A DNA stretch of 64,000 nt from assembly GCA_025808375.1 (NCBI GenBank), contig CP061009.1, positions 930,001-994,000 on the forward strand. Reading direction: 5' to 3'. Of the stretch, positions 35,668-43,899 are shown one piece after another (position 1 is the stretch's first letter; each line of letters starts with the position of its first letter). The position numbers and the translations under genes are program-made. The DNA comes from Duncaniella muricolitica. GTDB taxonomy: Bacteria; Bacteroidota; Bacteroidia; Bacteroidales; Muribaculaceae. Below the pieces are notes generated by a model. It did not search any database. It had not been told where the DNA came from and saw nothing but the letters and a program-made list of their open reading frames with translations.

Positions 35668-35952
35668 CAAGGAAAGGCCCGTAGGGCCTGTGCGAGCTTA
35701 GGCCATGGCAAGCACCCGCGTAAGCGGTGCGCAGCCATGGTACAGAACAATTATCCACAGCATGTGCCGCGTAGCGGTACAACAATACAAGCGTATCAAA
35801 ACGTTAAGTCGCAGTGAATTACCTTCATGACATTTTGTTGCACCGCTACGCGGCGCATCGTCTTATAACTGTCTTTATACCATGGCTGCGCACCGCTTGC
35901 GCGGATGCTTGCCATGGCCTAAGCTCGCACAGGCCCTACGGGCCTTTCCTTG
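35668..35952. repeat. Long intergenic inverted repeat built of palindromic units
   Basis: Arms 35668-35742 and 35878-35952 are inverted copies with 73 of 75 bases identical. Further in, a second pairing block (GCCGCGTAGCGGT, 35766-35778, and its inverse near 35843-35855) flanks a diverged stretch. Each arm contains smaller palindromes such as AGGCCCGTAGGGCCT and GCACC...GGTGC. No convincing gene is present from 35464 to 36174, so this is the main content of the gap. It resembles a REP-like or MITE-like element; no transposase is adjacent. Confidence 0.85.
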
Positions 35953-36083
35953 TCACGACTGATTAAATCATAAGCTCCTTGCGGGATATAGAGAGGCATG
36001 CATTGGATGCCTGCGGTTGCGGATGTTATGTATAATTGGGGCGGGCATTAATCTATGATGCACCGAAATTTCAGCTTGGCCCT

Positions 36084-36123
36084 AAAAAAAGTCCCCGGTC
36101 TCGCAATAGGAGGCCGGGGACTT
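36084..36123 (-). terminator. Intrinsic terminator of the leucine-rich-repeat gene
   Basis: On the minus strand a 13-bp G+C-rich stem (AAGTCCCCGGCCT, one G-T pair) is followed by a run of seven T residues. It lies about 50 bases past the stop codon. Confidence 0.88.
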
Positions 36124-36174
36124 GATATAGGTGTCAGTCAGAGTTGTCAATACAACTGACTGTCGGCTGTCAGC

Positions 36175-37218
36175 TTAGAAATTCCACTGGCAGGCTACCA
36201 TGCGGAGGCTGTTGCAGGCGATGGTGCGGAAGTCGGTTATCTGGTTGAAACGGCAGTTGATGTAGGTCAGAGCCTGGTCAAACGATACGTCGAGCATTGT
36301 CAACTGGTTGTTGTTGCAGATAAGACGCTGGAGGAATGTCTGGTTGGAGAGAGTGAGCTGAGTAAGGTCGTTGTAGGAGCAATCGACATACTGGAGGTTG
36401 GGGCAACCCTCTACGCTGAAAGTGGTGAGGTCGTTGTAGGAGCATACTACGTCGAGAAGAGCGTTGCAGTCGCGTACACCGAGTGTGACCATGTTGTTGT
36501 CAGAGCAGATGAGAGTCGAGAGCGAAGGCAGACCTGAGATGAGAAGGTTGGTGATCTCGTTGTCGTCCACGTTGAGGTTCTGGAGGTTCTCCACACCGGT
36601 GAGTGTCACCTGGGTGAGCTTGTTGTAACCGCAGTAGAGGTTCTTGAGGCCGGTGCAGCCTGTGACGTTGAGCGACTCGAGGTGGCAACCCTGACAGTTG
36701 AGGGTCTCGAGGTTGGTGGAGTTCTGGAGGCTCAGCTCTACAAAGAGGTTGTTGGAGAGGTTGAGTTTCTTCAGAAGGGGCACATCGTTGAGGTCGATTT
36801 CAGTAAGACGGTTTTTGTAAATCGAGAGAGTCTGCAAAGCCTCGCAACCTGCAAAATCGGCAGTGGTGATTTTGTTGCGGGATGCATTGAGTTCGGTCAG
36901 AGCCGCGCAGCCTGATACATTGATCGAGGTGAGATTGTTGCGCGACACGTCAACTTTGTTAAGAGCCTTGAAACCGGTGAGGTTGAGTGCGCCGGAAAGT
37001 TTTTTGTCCTTCCATGAGATAGCGGTGACGTGTCCGTTTTCTACGGTGACTCCCTCGACCGAGGCTATGGCATTGGGATTGGCTACCTTGAGTTCGGTGG
37101 CATTGTTTCCCTCGTTGAGAAAAGCCTTAAGTTGCTTTGCCTCATTCTTGTCAAGATTCTGAGCGAATGCGGTCATACTTCCAAGCACAACTGCAATGAT
37201 TAATAACGCTTTTTTCAT
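36175..37218 (-). CDS. Secreted leucine-rich-repeat protein
   Basis: The 347-residue protein has a signal peptide (LLIIAVVLGSMTAFAQ) and about a dozen 21-23-residue leucine-rich repeats. Examples are LNKVDVSRNNLTSINVSGC, LQTLSIYKNRLTEIDLNDV and LKNLYCGYNKLTQVTLTGV. The NxL...V.GC spacing is typical of Bacteroidota surface or secreted LRR proteins. No lipobox or C-terminal sorting module is evident. It is probably a protein- or glycan-binding surface factor; the partner is unknown. It is a single-gene unit with its own terminator, between the inverted-repeat element and dnaB. Confidence 0.9.
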   Translation of the reverse strand: MKKALLIIAVVLGSMTAFAQNLDKNEAKQLKAFLNEGNNATELKVANPNAIASVEGVTVENGHVTAISWKDKKLSGALNLTGFKALNKVDVSRNNLTSINVSGCAALTELNASRNKITTADFAGCEALQTLSIYKNRLTEIDLNDVPLLKKLNLSNNLFVELSLQNSTNLETLNCQGCHLESLNVTGCTGLKNLYCGYNKLTQVTLTGVENLQNLNVDDNEITNLLISGLPSLSTLICSDNNMVTLGVRDCNALLDVVCSYNDLTTFSVEGCPNLQYVDCSYNDLTQLTLSNQTFLQRLICNNNQLTMLDVSFDQALTYINCRFNQITDFRTIACNSLRMVACQWNF

Positions 37219-37332
37219 AAAACAATAGTTGTTGGTTGTGTTAATTTTATTAATTAAACACTGCTGACCGAAAAAAGGTTTTAAGGCTTGTTGCTATTGC
37301 CGGCAAAATTTAACATCCAAAAGTTAAAAGTC

Positions 37333-37377
37333 ACGGTCCGGATGGCACACAGGGGTGTGTAGTGCCATCCGGACCGT
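37333..37377 (-). terminator. Terminator of dnaB
   Basis: ACGGTCCGGATGGCAC (37333-37348) and its perfect complement (37362-37377) form a 16-bp stem with a 13-base loop. In the minus direction it is followed by a T-rich stretch. It lies 60 bases past the dnaB stop. Confidence 0.82.
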
Positions 37378-37436
37378 AAAATTTTTTTGATCGGGGATGA
37401 AAAAATTTTTTCGTCGCCCTCTTAAGTATATGTCGC

Positions 37437-39011
37437 TCAGAACGGAGCGGTCTCGTCGGACGATGACGACAGTATGTCGGCCGAGCCGCCTACAAAGCCT
37501 GTAACTCCCGAGGGGGGCATCACGGGCACAGTGCCGTCGGTGGCATTGAGCCTCGATTCGAGCTGTCCGCTGCTCACCGAGGTCTCTCCCTCCCAGTTCT
37601 CAAATCGGGCATATTTTGACTTGAAACGCATCTTCACGTCGTCCACACGTCCCGAACGGTGCTTGGCCACGATAAACTCGGCCAGGCCGCGTATGTCGTT
37701 GCCGGCTCCGTCGACACCCGAGCGCAGATAATATTCCGGACGGTGGATGAAGCACACGATGTCGGCGTCCTGCTCGATGGCTCCCGACTCGCGGAGGTCG
37801 GAAAGCTGCGGACGCTTGCCGTCTTTCGAGTCGGCACCGCGCGACTCGACCGAACGGTTGAGCTGCGAGAGTGCCACGATGGGGATGTTGAGCTCTTTGG
37901 CCAATTGCTTGAGCGAGCGCGAAATCATTGACACCTCCTGCTCGCGCGAGCCAAACTTCATGCCCGAGGCGTTCATGAGCTGAAGGTAGTCGATGATGAT
38001 AAACGACACGTTGTGTTCCCTGACCAGACGGCGGGCCTTGGTGCGGAGCTCGAAGATGGAGAGCGAGGCGGTGTCGTCGATATAGAGAGGCGCGCTGTAG
38101 AGGTTCTTGACGCGCGACATGAGCTGGTCCCACTCCATCTGCGAGAGCTGTCCGCTCTTGATTTTCTCGCCCTCGATTTCGCAGGTGTTCTGGATAAGAC
38201 GGTTGACGAGCTGTAGGTTGGACATCTCAAGCGAGAATATGGCCACGGGTATGTTGTAGTTGACCGCCATGTTTTTGGCCATGGAGAGCACAAAGGCCGT
38301 CTTGCCCATGGCGGGACGCGCCGCGATGATGATGAGGTCGCTGCGCTGCCATCCCGAGGTGAGTTTGTCAAGCTCATGATAGCCCGACTCCAGGCCCGAG
38401 AGACCCGAGGCACGGTTGGCGGCAATCTGTATCTGCTCGATGGCCGAGTTGATGACGGGGTCAATCTGGGTCACATCCTTCTTGACGTTGCGCTGCGAAA
38501 TCTCGAAGAGCTTGCCCTCGGCTTCCTGCAGCAAGTCGTCCACGTCATAGCTCTCGTCAAAGGCCTGGGCCTCGATCTGCGAGGCAAAGCGTATGAGCTC
38601 GCGGGCGAGATATTTCTGCGCCACGATGCGGGCGTGAAACTCGACGTGCGCGCCCGACGCCACCTTGGAGGTCAGTTCGGATATGCGCAACGCGCCTCCG
38701 GCCCCTTCGAGGTCGCCGTTGAGGCGCAGACGCTCGGTGACGGTGAGCATGTCGATGCTCTGCTGGGCGGCTCCGAGTGTCTGGATGGCTGCATATATCT
38801 TCTGATTGGCCGGGTCGTAGAACGATTCGGGCTTGAGGATGTCACACACCACTGTGTAGGCGTCCTTCTCAAGCATCAACGCTCCGAGCACGGCTTCTTC
38901 GAGGTCGTTGTCGCGAGGCGGGATGCGGCCCCCGTGGTCAAACTGAGATATGTGTTGCGGCTTGGATGCGCGTCTGTTGTTATTGTTATATGTATTATTT
39001 TCCTGTGGCAT
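37437..39011 (-). CDS. dnaB: Replicative DNA helicase
   Basis: The 524-residue hexameric helicase unwinds DNA ahead of the replisome. The N-terminal helical domain (RIPPRDNDLEEAVLGALML, about 29-48) is followed by a linker and a RecA-like motor. Walker A is ARPAMGKTAFVLSMA (about 231), SLEMSNLQLVNRLI follows, Walker B is FIIIDYLQLM (about 335), and IVALSQLNRSVESR and DIVCFIHRPEYY come next. No intein is present. A -7 box TACCTTTG lies at 39045-39038 upstream. Confidence 0.97.
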   Translation of the reverse strand: MPQENNTYNNNNRRASKPQHISQFDHGGRIPPRDNDLEEAVLGALMLEKDAYTVVCDILKPESFYDPANQKIYAAIQTLGAAQQSIDMLTVTERLRLNGDLEGAGGALRISELTSKVASGAHVEFHARIVAQKYLARELIRFASQIEAQAFDESYDVDDLLQEAEGKLFEISQRNVKKDVTQIDPVINSAIEQIQIAANRASGLSGLESGYHELDKLTSGWQRSDLIIIAARPAMGKTAFVLSMAKNMAVNYNIPVAIFSLEMSNLQLVNRLIQNTCEIEGEKIKSGQLSQMEWDQLMSRVKNLYSAPLYIDDTASLSIFELRTKARRLVREHNVSFIIIDYLQLMNASGMKFGSREQEVSMISRSLKQLAKELNIPIVALSQLNRSVESRGADSKDGKRPQLSDLRESGAIEQDADIVCFIHRPEYYLRSGVDGAGNDIRGLAEFIVAKHRSGRVDDVKMRFKSKYARFENWEGETSVSSGQLESRLNATDGTVPVMPPSGVTGFVGGSADILSSSSDETAPF

Positions 39012-39037
39012 CTGGGTTGTGATTGCTTTTGCTTGTG

Positions 39038-39045
39038 CAAAGGTA
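39038..39045 (-). promoter_or_regulatory. dnaB promoter, -7 box
   Basis: On the minus strand TACCTTTG matches TAnnTTTG, 26 bp upstream of the dnaB ATG. The upstream element is weak. Confidence 0.55.
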
Positions 39046-39085
39046 GTCGTTTCCGTCGGCTATTGAAAGAGGTGGGGAGGTTTTT

Positions 39086-41818
39086 TTATGACCGGCTGTT
39101 GGCCTTGCGGTAGGCTCCCGGGGTGAGACCGCGCGATGATTTGAAGCACTTGCCGAAATAGTTCATGTCGGAAAATCCACACACCACGGCTATCTCCTTG
39201 ATGGGTCTGGAGGTGGTGGCCAGCAGGGTGGAGGCACGTGTGAGACGTGTCTCGCGCAGAAACTCGGCCGGCGTCACGCCCATCAGCGACTTCATCTTGC
39301 GCGTGAGGCCGCTGCGACTCACAGCCACAGCGAGGGCCATGTCGTCGACAGTGATGTCGGAGTCGGAGAGGTGGGTCTCGATATAGTCCATGACGGCATC
39401 CATGAGCTGACGGTCCTCGTCTGAGAGTCGAGGCGAGGGGGGCGGCGGCGTCTGCACGGGTGCGGGCTGCGGACCCTGTGTTACCTCTATGCCTGATTCG
39501 TGACCCACGGCGCGGGCTTCGAGCTGACGCAAGTGTGACTCAAGCATCTCGCGCTGCTGACGCTTGATGTGGCGTATATAGACGGTGGTCCATATCACTG
39601 CTCCGACAAATGCGAGCGTCAATATCACATACAGGGCTTTGGCCGTTCCTGTCTCCCAGAATGTCGGAAGCACTTCGACCGTGACGCTGCGGTCGTTGTC
39701 GAGCCATCGGCCGTGAGTGTCGGTGGAACGCACGGTGACAGTGTATGTGCCGGGGTCAAGATCGGCAAACGATACGGTGCGTGAGGCTCCGAGCGGTGTC
39801 CACGGGTCATCACCGACCCTGAAAGCATAGCGCAGTGTGGCGGGGTCGGCATAACAGAGTGCCGAGAAACGGAGTGTGACATCGCGCTCCGACGGGGCGA
39901 GTGTTATGCGGTCGCAGCGTGGGGTGAGCAGCGAGTCGGGCCGGCCGGCGATGGAGACTGTGTTGAAAGCAAGAGGCAGAGTGTCGGCCGACATGACAGT
40001 GCTGTCGAGACGCACCCTTACGGCTCCGTCGTTAAGTCCGAAGAGCCATTCGCCGTTGTCGAGCCTGAGCGGTTTGGCATCGCTGAAACGCATGTCACGG
40101 TGCCAGAACGAGGCTCCGTAGACTCTCGTCTCGCCTGTGCGCGGGTCGAGCAGACTGACATCGTTGCCGCCTGTGACAAGCAGCATGCTGTCGTTGCCCG
40201 CAGGCTGCACCGACAGAGCGACATCGGGGTTGACGCCGCCCTGCACACGATAGCTGCGGAAATCCCACTTAGCTACAGGGCCGTCGGAGAGCGGCGACAT
40301 GAGGCGTGCCACTCCGTCGCTTTCGGTGGCCACGTAGAGCGAACCGTCAGGTCCGAGGCCAACATCCATCGTGGCGATATTGCCCAGCGACATCTCGCGT
40401 CCGGGTTCGCTGACATGGAGCGCGAAACGCATGTCGTCAAGGCGGTCGGACGCCGGTAGGCTGAATCCGAGCAGTCCGGCGGTAGTGGCGGCCACCCCCA
40501 TGCTGTCATTGAGCAGACTGATACGTCTCACTGACATGGCCTCGGATGGATAGCCGGAACTGGACGCTACATTATGAAACACCGGCTCGGGGGCGGAGGG
40601 GTAGGGCACTACATCCATGCCTGTGCCCATCGACGCGAGCCACAACCGGCCGCGCGAATCGACGGCTCCGTCATAGTAGGCGTTGCCCGACGGGGAGTCA
40701 GGGCGGGAAGAGTCATGTACAAAATGCTTGACGTCATAACCGCCGCCCTCACGTTCGGTGAGACGGAAGAGGCCGTCGGGCTTGGTGCCGAGCCATATCT
40801 CTCCCGGACGTGTCTCGACGATGCTGTAGACAGCCGCGCCAAAGGACACTCGCCGGGCACTCAACGACCCGTCGGGACCAACATACATTGTCGTGTCCGT
40901 GTCGGGCCCGCTCAGAGTCAGACACCTGGCGTCGCTCCATGAGAGCCATACACGCCCGCGGCTGTCGCGGCACGATGTGCGTAGCATCGACACGGGGTCA
41001 TGGCTCACCATGCTGTAAGGAGCCGTGCCGAATGTGAGCCGGTGGAGGCCTGTCTTGCTGCATAGCCACACATTGCCCTGAGAGTCGGACGTGGCATAGC
41101 GCAATCCCATATTGGCCACCCCTTCGATATGTCCCATCATCTTGAAAGGCCCTTTGACATCCGGAGCGCATATCACATCGCCGTCACGTGTCACGAGCCA
41201 CACCGTGCCGGCTTCGTCACGCCTCGACATCACGAGGTCGCTGGCGGCATAGGGACCGACGGAGCCGAGTCGGCGGTTGGAGGGCGACTTGTATTTCCTG
41301 CCGCCTGTCGAGCCGGTCATGACAGCCTCGCGCTCAGGCTCGGGGGTTGGTGGCATTATTATATATGTGCTGTCAACAAGCGTAAGCACAAGTTCATCGG
41401 CCGTGGTCATGGTTATGCCTCTGACACGCAGCCGACGGCCAAATTTCTCCTCAAGCAGAGAGTGAGAGTCGAAAAATGTGTAGTCATTGACATCAAACCT
41501 CACTATTTTATGGTCTATCCGACACCACAGCCGGCCGTCAGGGCCGAGCTTGATGTCACCTATGCGTGAGGAGTAGCGGCGCACCCCGTCGTTGATGCCC
41601 GGGCGTATGCATTTGAACTCATAACCGTCAAAACGGTTGAGCCCGTTCCATGTGGCCACCCACAACACGCCGTTGTCATCCTGCACCACCTGCTTGACGA
41701 GCCGTTGTGACAGACCGTCGCGCTCGTCATAGTTGCGGATGTCGCAGAAAGGCTCGCCCGCGCTCATCGTGACGACCGACAGCATATAAATAAGAAAGGT
41801 GAGGATGTGGCGCATCAT
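39086..41818 (-). CDS. Membrane-tethered beta-propeller sensor with AraC-type DNA-binding domain and no kinase
   Basis: I use the ATG at 41818 (910 residues), which gives a signal peptide (HILTFLIYMLSVVTMSAG). About residues 25-640 form Reg_prop-type propeller repeats (NGVLWVATWNGLNRFDGYEF, GNVWLCSKTGLHRLTF, GEIWLGTKPDGLFRLTE). A Y_Y_Y domain follows (about 650-715, YAFRVGDDPWTPLGASRTVS, PGTYTVTVRSTD), then one helix (about 728-748). A short charged and Pro-rich linker leads to an AraC helix-turn-helix domain (about 808-905, AVAVSRSGLTRKMKSLMGVTP). The HisKA, HATPase and receiver domains of hybrid two-component sensors are absent. It is divergent from pectin esterase genes and is inferred to control them. 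Confidence 0.9.
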   Translation of the reverse strand: MMRHILTFLIYMLSVVTMSAGEPFCDIRNYDERDGLSQRLVKQVVQDDNGVLWVATWNGLNRFDGYEFKCIRPGINDGVRRYSSRIGDIKLGPDGRLWCRIDHKIVRFDVNDYTFFDSHSLLEEKFGRRLRVRGITMTTADELVLTLVDSTYIIMPPTPEPEREAVMTGSTGGRKYKSPSNRRLGSVGPYAASDLVMSRRDEAGTVWLVTRDGDVICAPDVKGPFKMMGHIEGVANMGLRYATSDSQGNVWLCSKTGLHRLTFGTAPYSMVSHDPVSMLRTSCRDSRGRVWLSWSDARCLTLSGPDTDTTMYVGPDGSLSARRVSFGAAVYSIVETRPGEIWLGTKPDGLFRLTEREGGGYDVKHFVHDSSRPDSPSGNAYYDGAVDSRGRLWLASMGTGMDVVPYPSAPEPVFHNVASSSGYPSEAMSVRRISLLNDSMGVAATTAGLLGFSLPASDRLDDMRFALHVSEPGREMSLGNIATMDVGLGPDGSLYVATESDGVARLMSPLSDGPVAKWDFRSYRVQGGVNPDVALSVQPAGNDSMLLVTGGNDVSLLDPRTGETRVYGASFWHRDMRFSDAKPLRLDNGEWLFGLNDGAVRVRLDSTVMSADTLPLAFNTVSIAGRPDSLLTPRCDRITLAPSERDVTLRFSALCYADPATLRYAFRVGDDPWTPLGASRTVSFADLDPGTYTVTVRSTDTHGRWLDNDRSVTVEVLPTFWETGTAKALYVILTLAFVGAVIWTTVYIRHIKRQQREMLESHLRQLEARAVGHESGIEVTQGPQPAPVQTPPPPSPRLSDEDRQLMDAVMDYIETHLSDSDITVDDMALAVAVSRSGLTRKMKSLMGVTPAEFLRETRLTRASTLLATTSRPIKEIAVVCGFSDMNYFGKCFKSSRGLTPGAYRKANSRS

Positions 41819-41845
41819 GGTATATATCAAAAGGTTTTTCCAAAG

Positions 41846-41876
41846 CAAAAATAGGTAAAATCAGCTCAATAAGCAA
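41846..41876 (-). promoter_or_regulatory. Promoter of the AraC-type regulator
   Basis: On the minus strand TTG (41876-41874), 20 bp, then TATTTTTG (41853-41846) fit the Bacteroides consensus, 28 bp upstream of the start codon. Confidence 0.65.
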
Positions 41877-41893
41877 TATCTGAGCGGATTTTA
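41856..41893. promoter_or_regulatory. Candidate operator: 13-bp inverted repeat between divergent promoters
   Basis: TAAAATCAGCTCA (41856-41868) and TGAGCGGATTTTA (41881-41893) are inverted copies with one mismatch and a 12-bp gap. They overlap the regulator promoter and lie about 25 bp upstream of the -33 element facing the esterase genes. A regulator site is inferred from position. Confidence 0.6.
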
Positions 41894-41917
41894 CCATCAT
41901 TTGCATCAAATTCACCA

Positions 41918-41947
41918 TTGCCGTAAAGCCTGCAAGAGCTAAATTTG
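41918..41947 (+). promoter_or_regulatory. Promoter of the pectin esterase genes
   Basis: TTG (41918-41920), 19 bp, TAAATTTG (41940-41947) match the Bacteroides consensus, 34 bp upstream of the acetylesterase ATG. Confidence 0.68.
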
Positions 41948-41981
41948 CGACAAGAAACAGTAACACACATATTATATTACC

Positions 41982-43886
41982 ATGAAGAAAATCCTACCCG
42001 CACTCCTTGTGTCGGCACTCTCGCTCGGCGCGCCGTCAGACGCCGGTGCAAAAAAGATTCATACCATAGGCGACAGCACTATGGCCAACTATGACGAGTC
42101 GGCCACTGTCACGCGCGGATGGTGTCAGTATCTCCAGCAATTTCTCGAGGGTATCGAAGTCAACAACCGCGGCAAGAGCGGAGCCTCGAGCAAAAGTTTC
42201 TATAAAGAGGCGGCCTACTGGACCTCGGTGAAAAAGCAGATGGAGCCCGGCGATTATGTGCTCATCCAGTTTGCCCACAATGACGAGAAGACCCAGGGCA
42301 TGGACGGCGATGAGCTTAAAGCCTATTACACCTCCATAGGAGATGCCGACAAAGCCTCGGCCACCGACTATCGCGGCACCAATCCCTCGACCACCTATAA
42401 GGAATATCTGCGCAAATATGTCAACGAGACTCGCGAGGCCGGCTGCACTCCGATATTTGCCGGTTCGATATGTCGCATGTATTTTACCAACGGCACCATA
42501 CGCCGCAACGGCCGCCACGACCTGGGCGACAGTTTCTCGAAACTCACCGACTCGGGTGTGCTCGAGAAGCAGAGTGTAGCCTCTGACGACCATTCCATGG
42601 ACTATGTATATCAGATGCAGGAGGTGGCCAGGGAACTTGACGTGCCATTTGTCGACCTCACCACCGGCACTGCCGACCTCTACGTAAGCTATGGCGACAA
42701 AGCGTGTCACGACATCCTCGGTGACGGCGACGGCTCGACCCATCTGAGCGCGACAGGAGCCGCACTGATAGCACGCCGCTTTGTCGGATTGTGTCAGGAG
42801 CAGGGCCTTCTCACCGAGTATGCCCGCCTGACCGGCGATCTGGGTGTGACCCCATCGGACGGCAATCTCGGCCAGGGCTACAAAGGCCAGTCGCTCACAC
42901 GCGAGTTTATGGTCACGGGCTTTGACCTCACCCCTTCGGCCGGAAATGTCACTGTGACCGCTACTGACGGCATCACACTCTCGACCGACGGCAAGGAATG
43001 GACCTCGTCACTCTCGCTTCCCTATGAGGGCGGCACGCTGATACAGCGGTTTAACGTGCGCGCCACACTCGACGGTGACATCAACGGCACCGTGACTATC
43101 CTGGCCGGCGACAAGAAGACCGACATCCCGGTCTCGGCCACGGCAGTCAATCTAAGCGGAGGCACCGAAGCCTCGGTGTACTGGCGTCTGGAGAAGGATG
43201 ACTCATATGTTGTGACCGGCCCGGTCAACGCCATCGCCGAAAACTATTCAGGCATGGAGCTACAGCGTTATGCCAATCCCAACGCCAACACCGTGTGGCC
43301 CTCCGACACAGGTTTTGAGGCATCACGCAAGACCCAGCGCAATCTCATCGAAGGGGGCAACTGGCCGGCGGGCGAAATCGACGAGGTGTCGACACGCTTC
43401 ATCGAGTTTGGCGTGACAGCCACTGAAGGCACAGTGTACAACGTAGACGAGATCAGTTACTATGTGTGTGGCTGCGGTGGCAACGGCATGTGTCTGAAGG
43501 TCTATTATTCGGTCGATGACGACTTTGCCAATCCCGTAAATATCTTTGAGATGAAGTCGATGCCGGCCAACAATATGCAGGACGGCAAGATTCGTCCCGT
43601 CATACGTCTTGAAGGCGGACAGTCGCTGCGTCTGCGTTTCTATCCGTGGTATAACGGAGCTGCCAGCGGCAAGACCCTGTGTCTGTCAGACATAAAGTTT
43701 CACGGCTATGTGTCGAGCGACGACCAGTCGGCCATAACCGGCATCACCGCAGCCTCCGAGCCGGTCAGTACTGACTACTATACCCTCCAGGGCATGCAGG
43801 TGACCAATCCCGCCGCAGGCTCGCTCTACATAGTTCGCTCCACCTACAGCGACGGTTCTATACGCGTGTCAAAACAAACATTCTAA
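41982..43886 (+). CDS. Rhamnogalacturonan acetylesterase-like SGNH enzyme with C-terminal beta domains
   Basis: The 634-residue secreted protein has a signal peptide (to about 23) and a CE12-type SGNH esterase domain (about 24-275). Marks are IHTIGDSTMANYD (Ser about 32), VNNRGKSGASSKSF, LIQFAHNDEKT (Asn about 100) and DGSTHLSATGA (Asp and His about 253-257). Such enzymes remove acetyl groups from rhamnogalacturonan I of pectin. Two beta-rich regions follow, and the last 45 residues (YYTLQGMQV...SLYIVRSTYSDGSIRVSK) form a module shared with the next protein. It is the first gene after the divergent promoter region and precedes a pectinesterase by 13 bases. Confidence 0.88.
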   Translation: MKKILPALLVSALSLGAPSDAGAKKIHTIGDSTMANYDESATVTRGWCQYLQQFLEGIEVNNRGKSGASSKSFYKEAAYWTSVKKQMEPGDYVLIQFAHNDEKTQGMDGDELKAYYTSIGDADKASATDYRGTNPSTTYKEYLRKYVNETREAGCTPIFAGSICRMYFTNGTIRRNGRHDLGDSFSKLTDSGVLEKQSVASDDHSMDYVYQMQEVARELDVPFVDLTTGTADLYVSYGDKACHDILGDGDGSTHLSATGAALIARRFVGLCQEQGLLTEYARLTGDLGVTPSDGNLGQGYKGQSLTREFMVTGFDLTPSAGNVTVTATDGITLSTDGKEWTSSLSLPYEGGTLIQRFNVRATLDGDINGTVTILAGDKKTDIPVSATAVNLSGGTEASVYWRLEKDDSYVVTGPVNAIAENYSGMELQRYANPNANTVWPSDTGFEASRKTQRNLIEGGNWPAGEIDEVSTRFIEFGVTATEGTVYNVDEISYYVCGCGGNGMCLKVYYSVDDDFANPVNIFEMKSMPANNMQDGKIRPVIRLEGGQSLRLRFYPWYNGAASGKTLCLSDIKFHGYVSSDDQSAITGITAASEPVSTDYYTLQGMQVTNPAAGSLYIVRSTYSDGSIRVSKQTF

Positions 43887-43899
43887 TACCTCACCCCAT

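Noticed and set aside
35498..35785. Minus-strand 95-codon frame in the inverted-repeat region
   Set aside because: It runs through the palindromic repeat arm and its translation only reflects repeat units; no start signal or family match.
35668..35952. Possible CRISPR array or tRNA cluster
   Set aside because: There are only two arms in inverted orientation, not direct repeats with equal spacers. No cloverleaf could be drawn.
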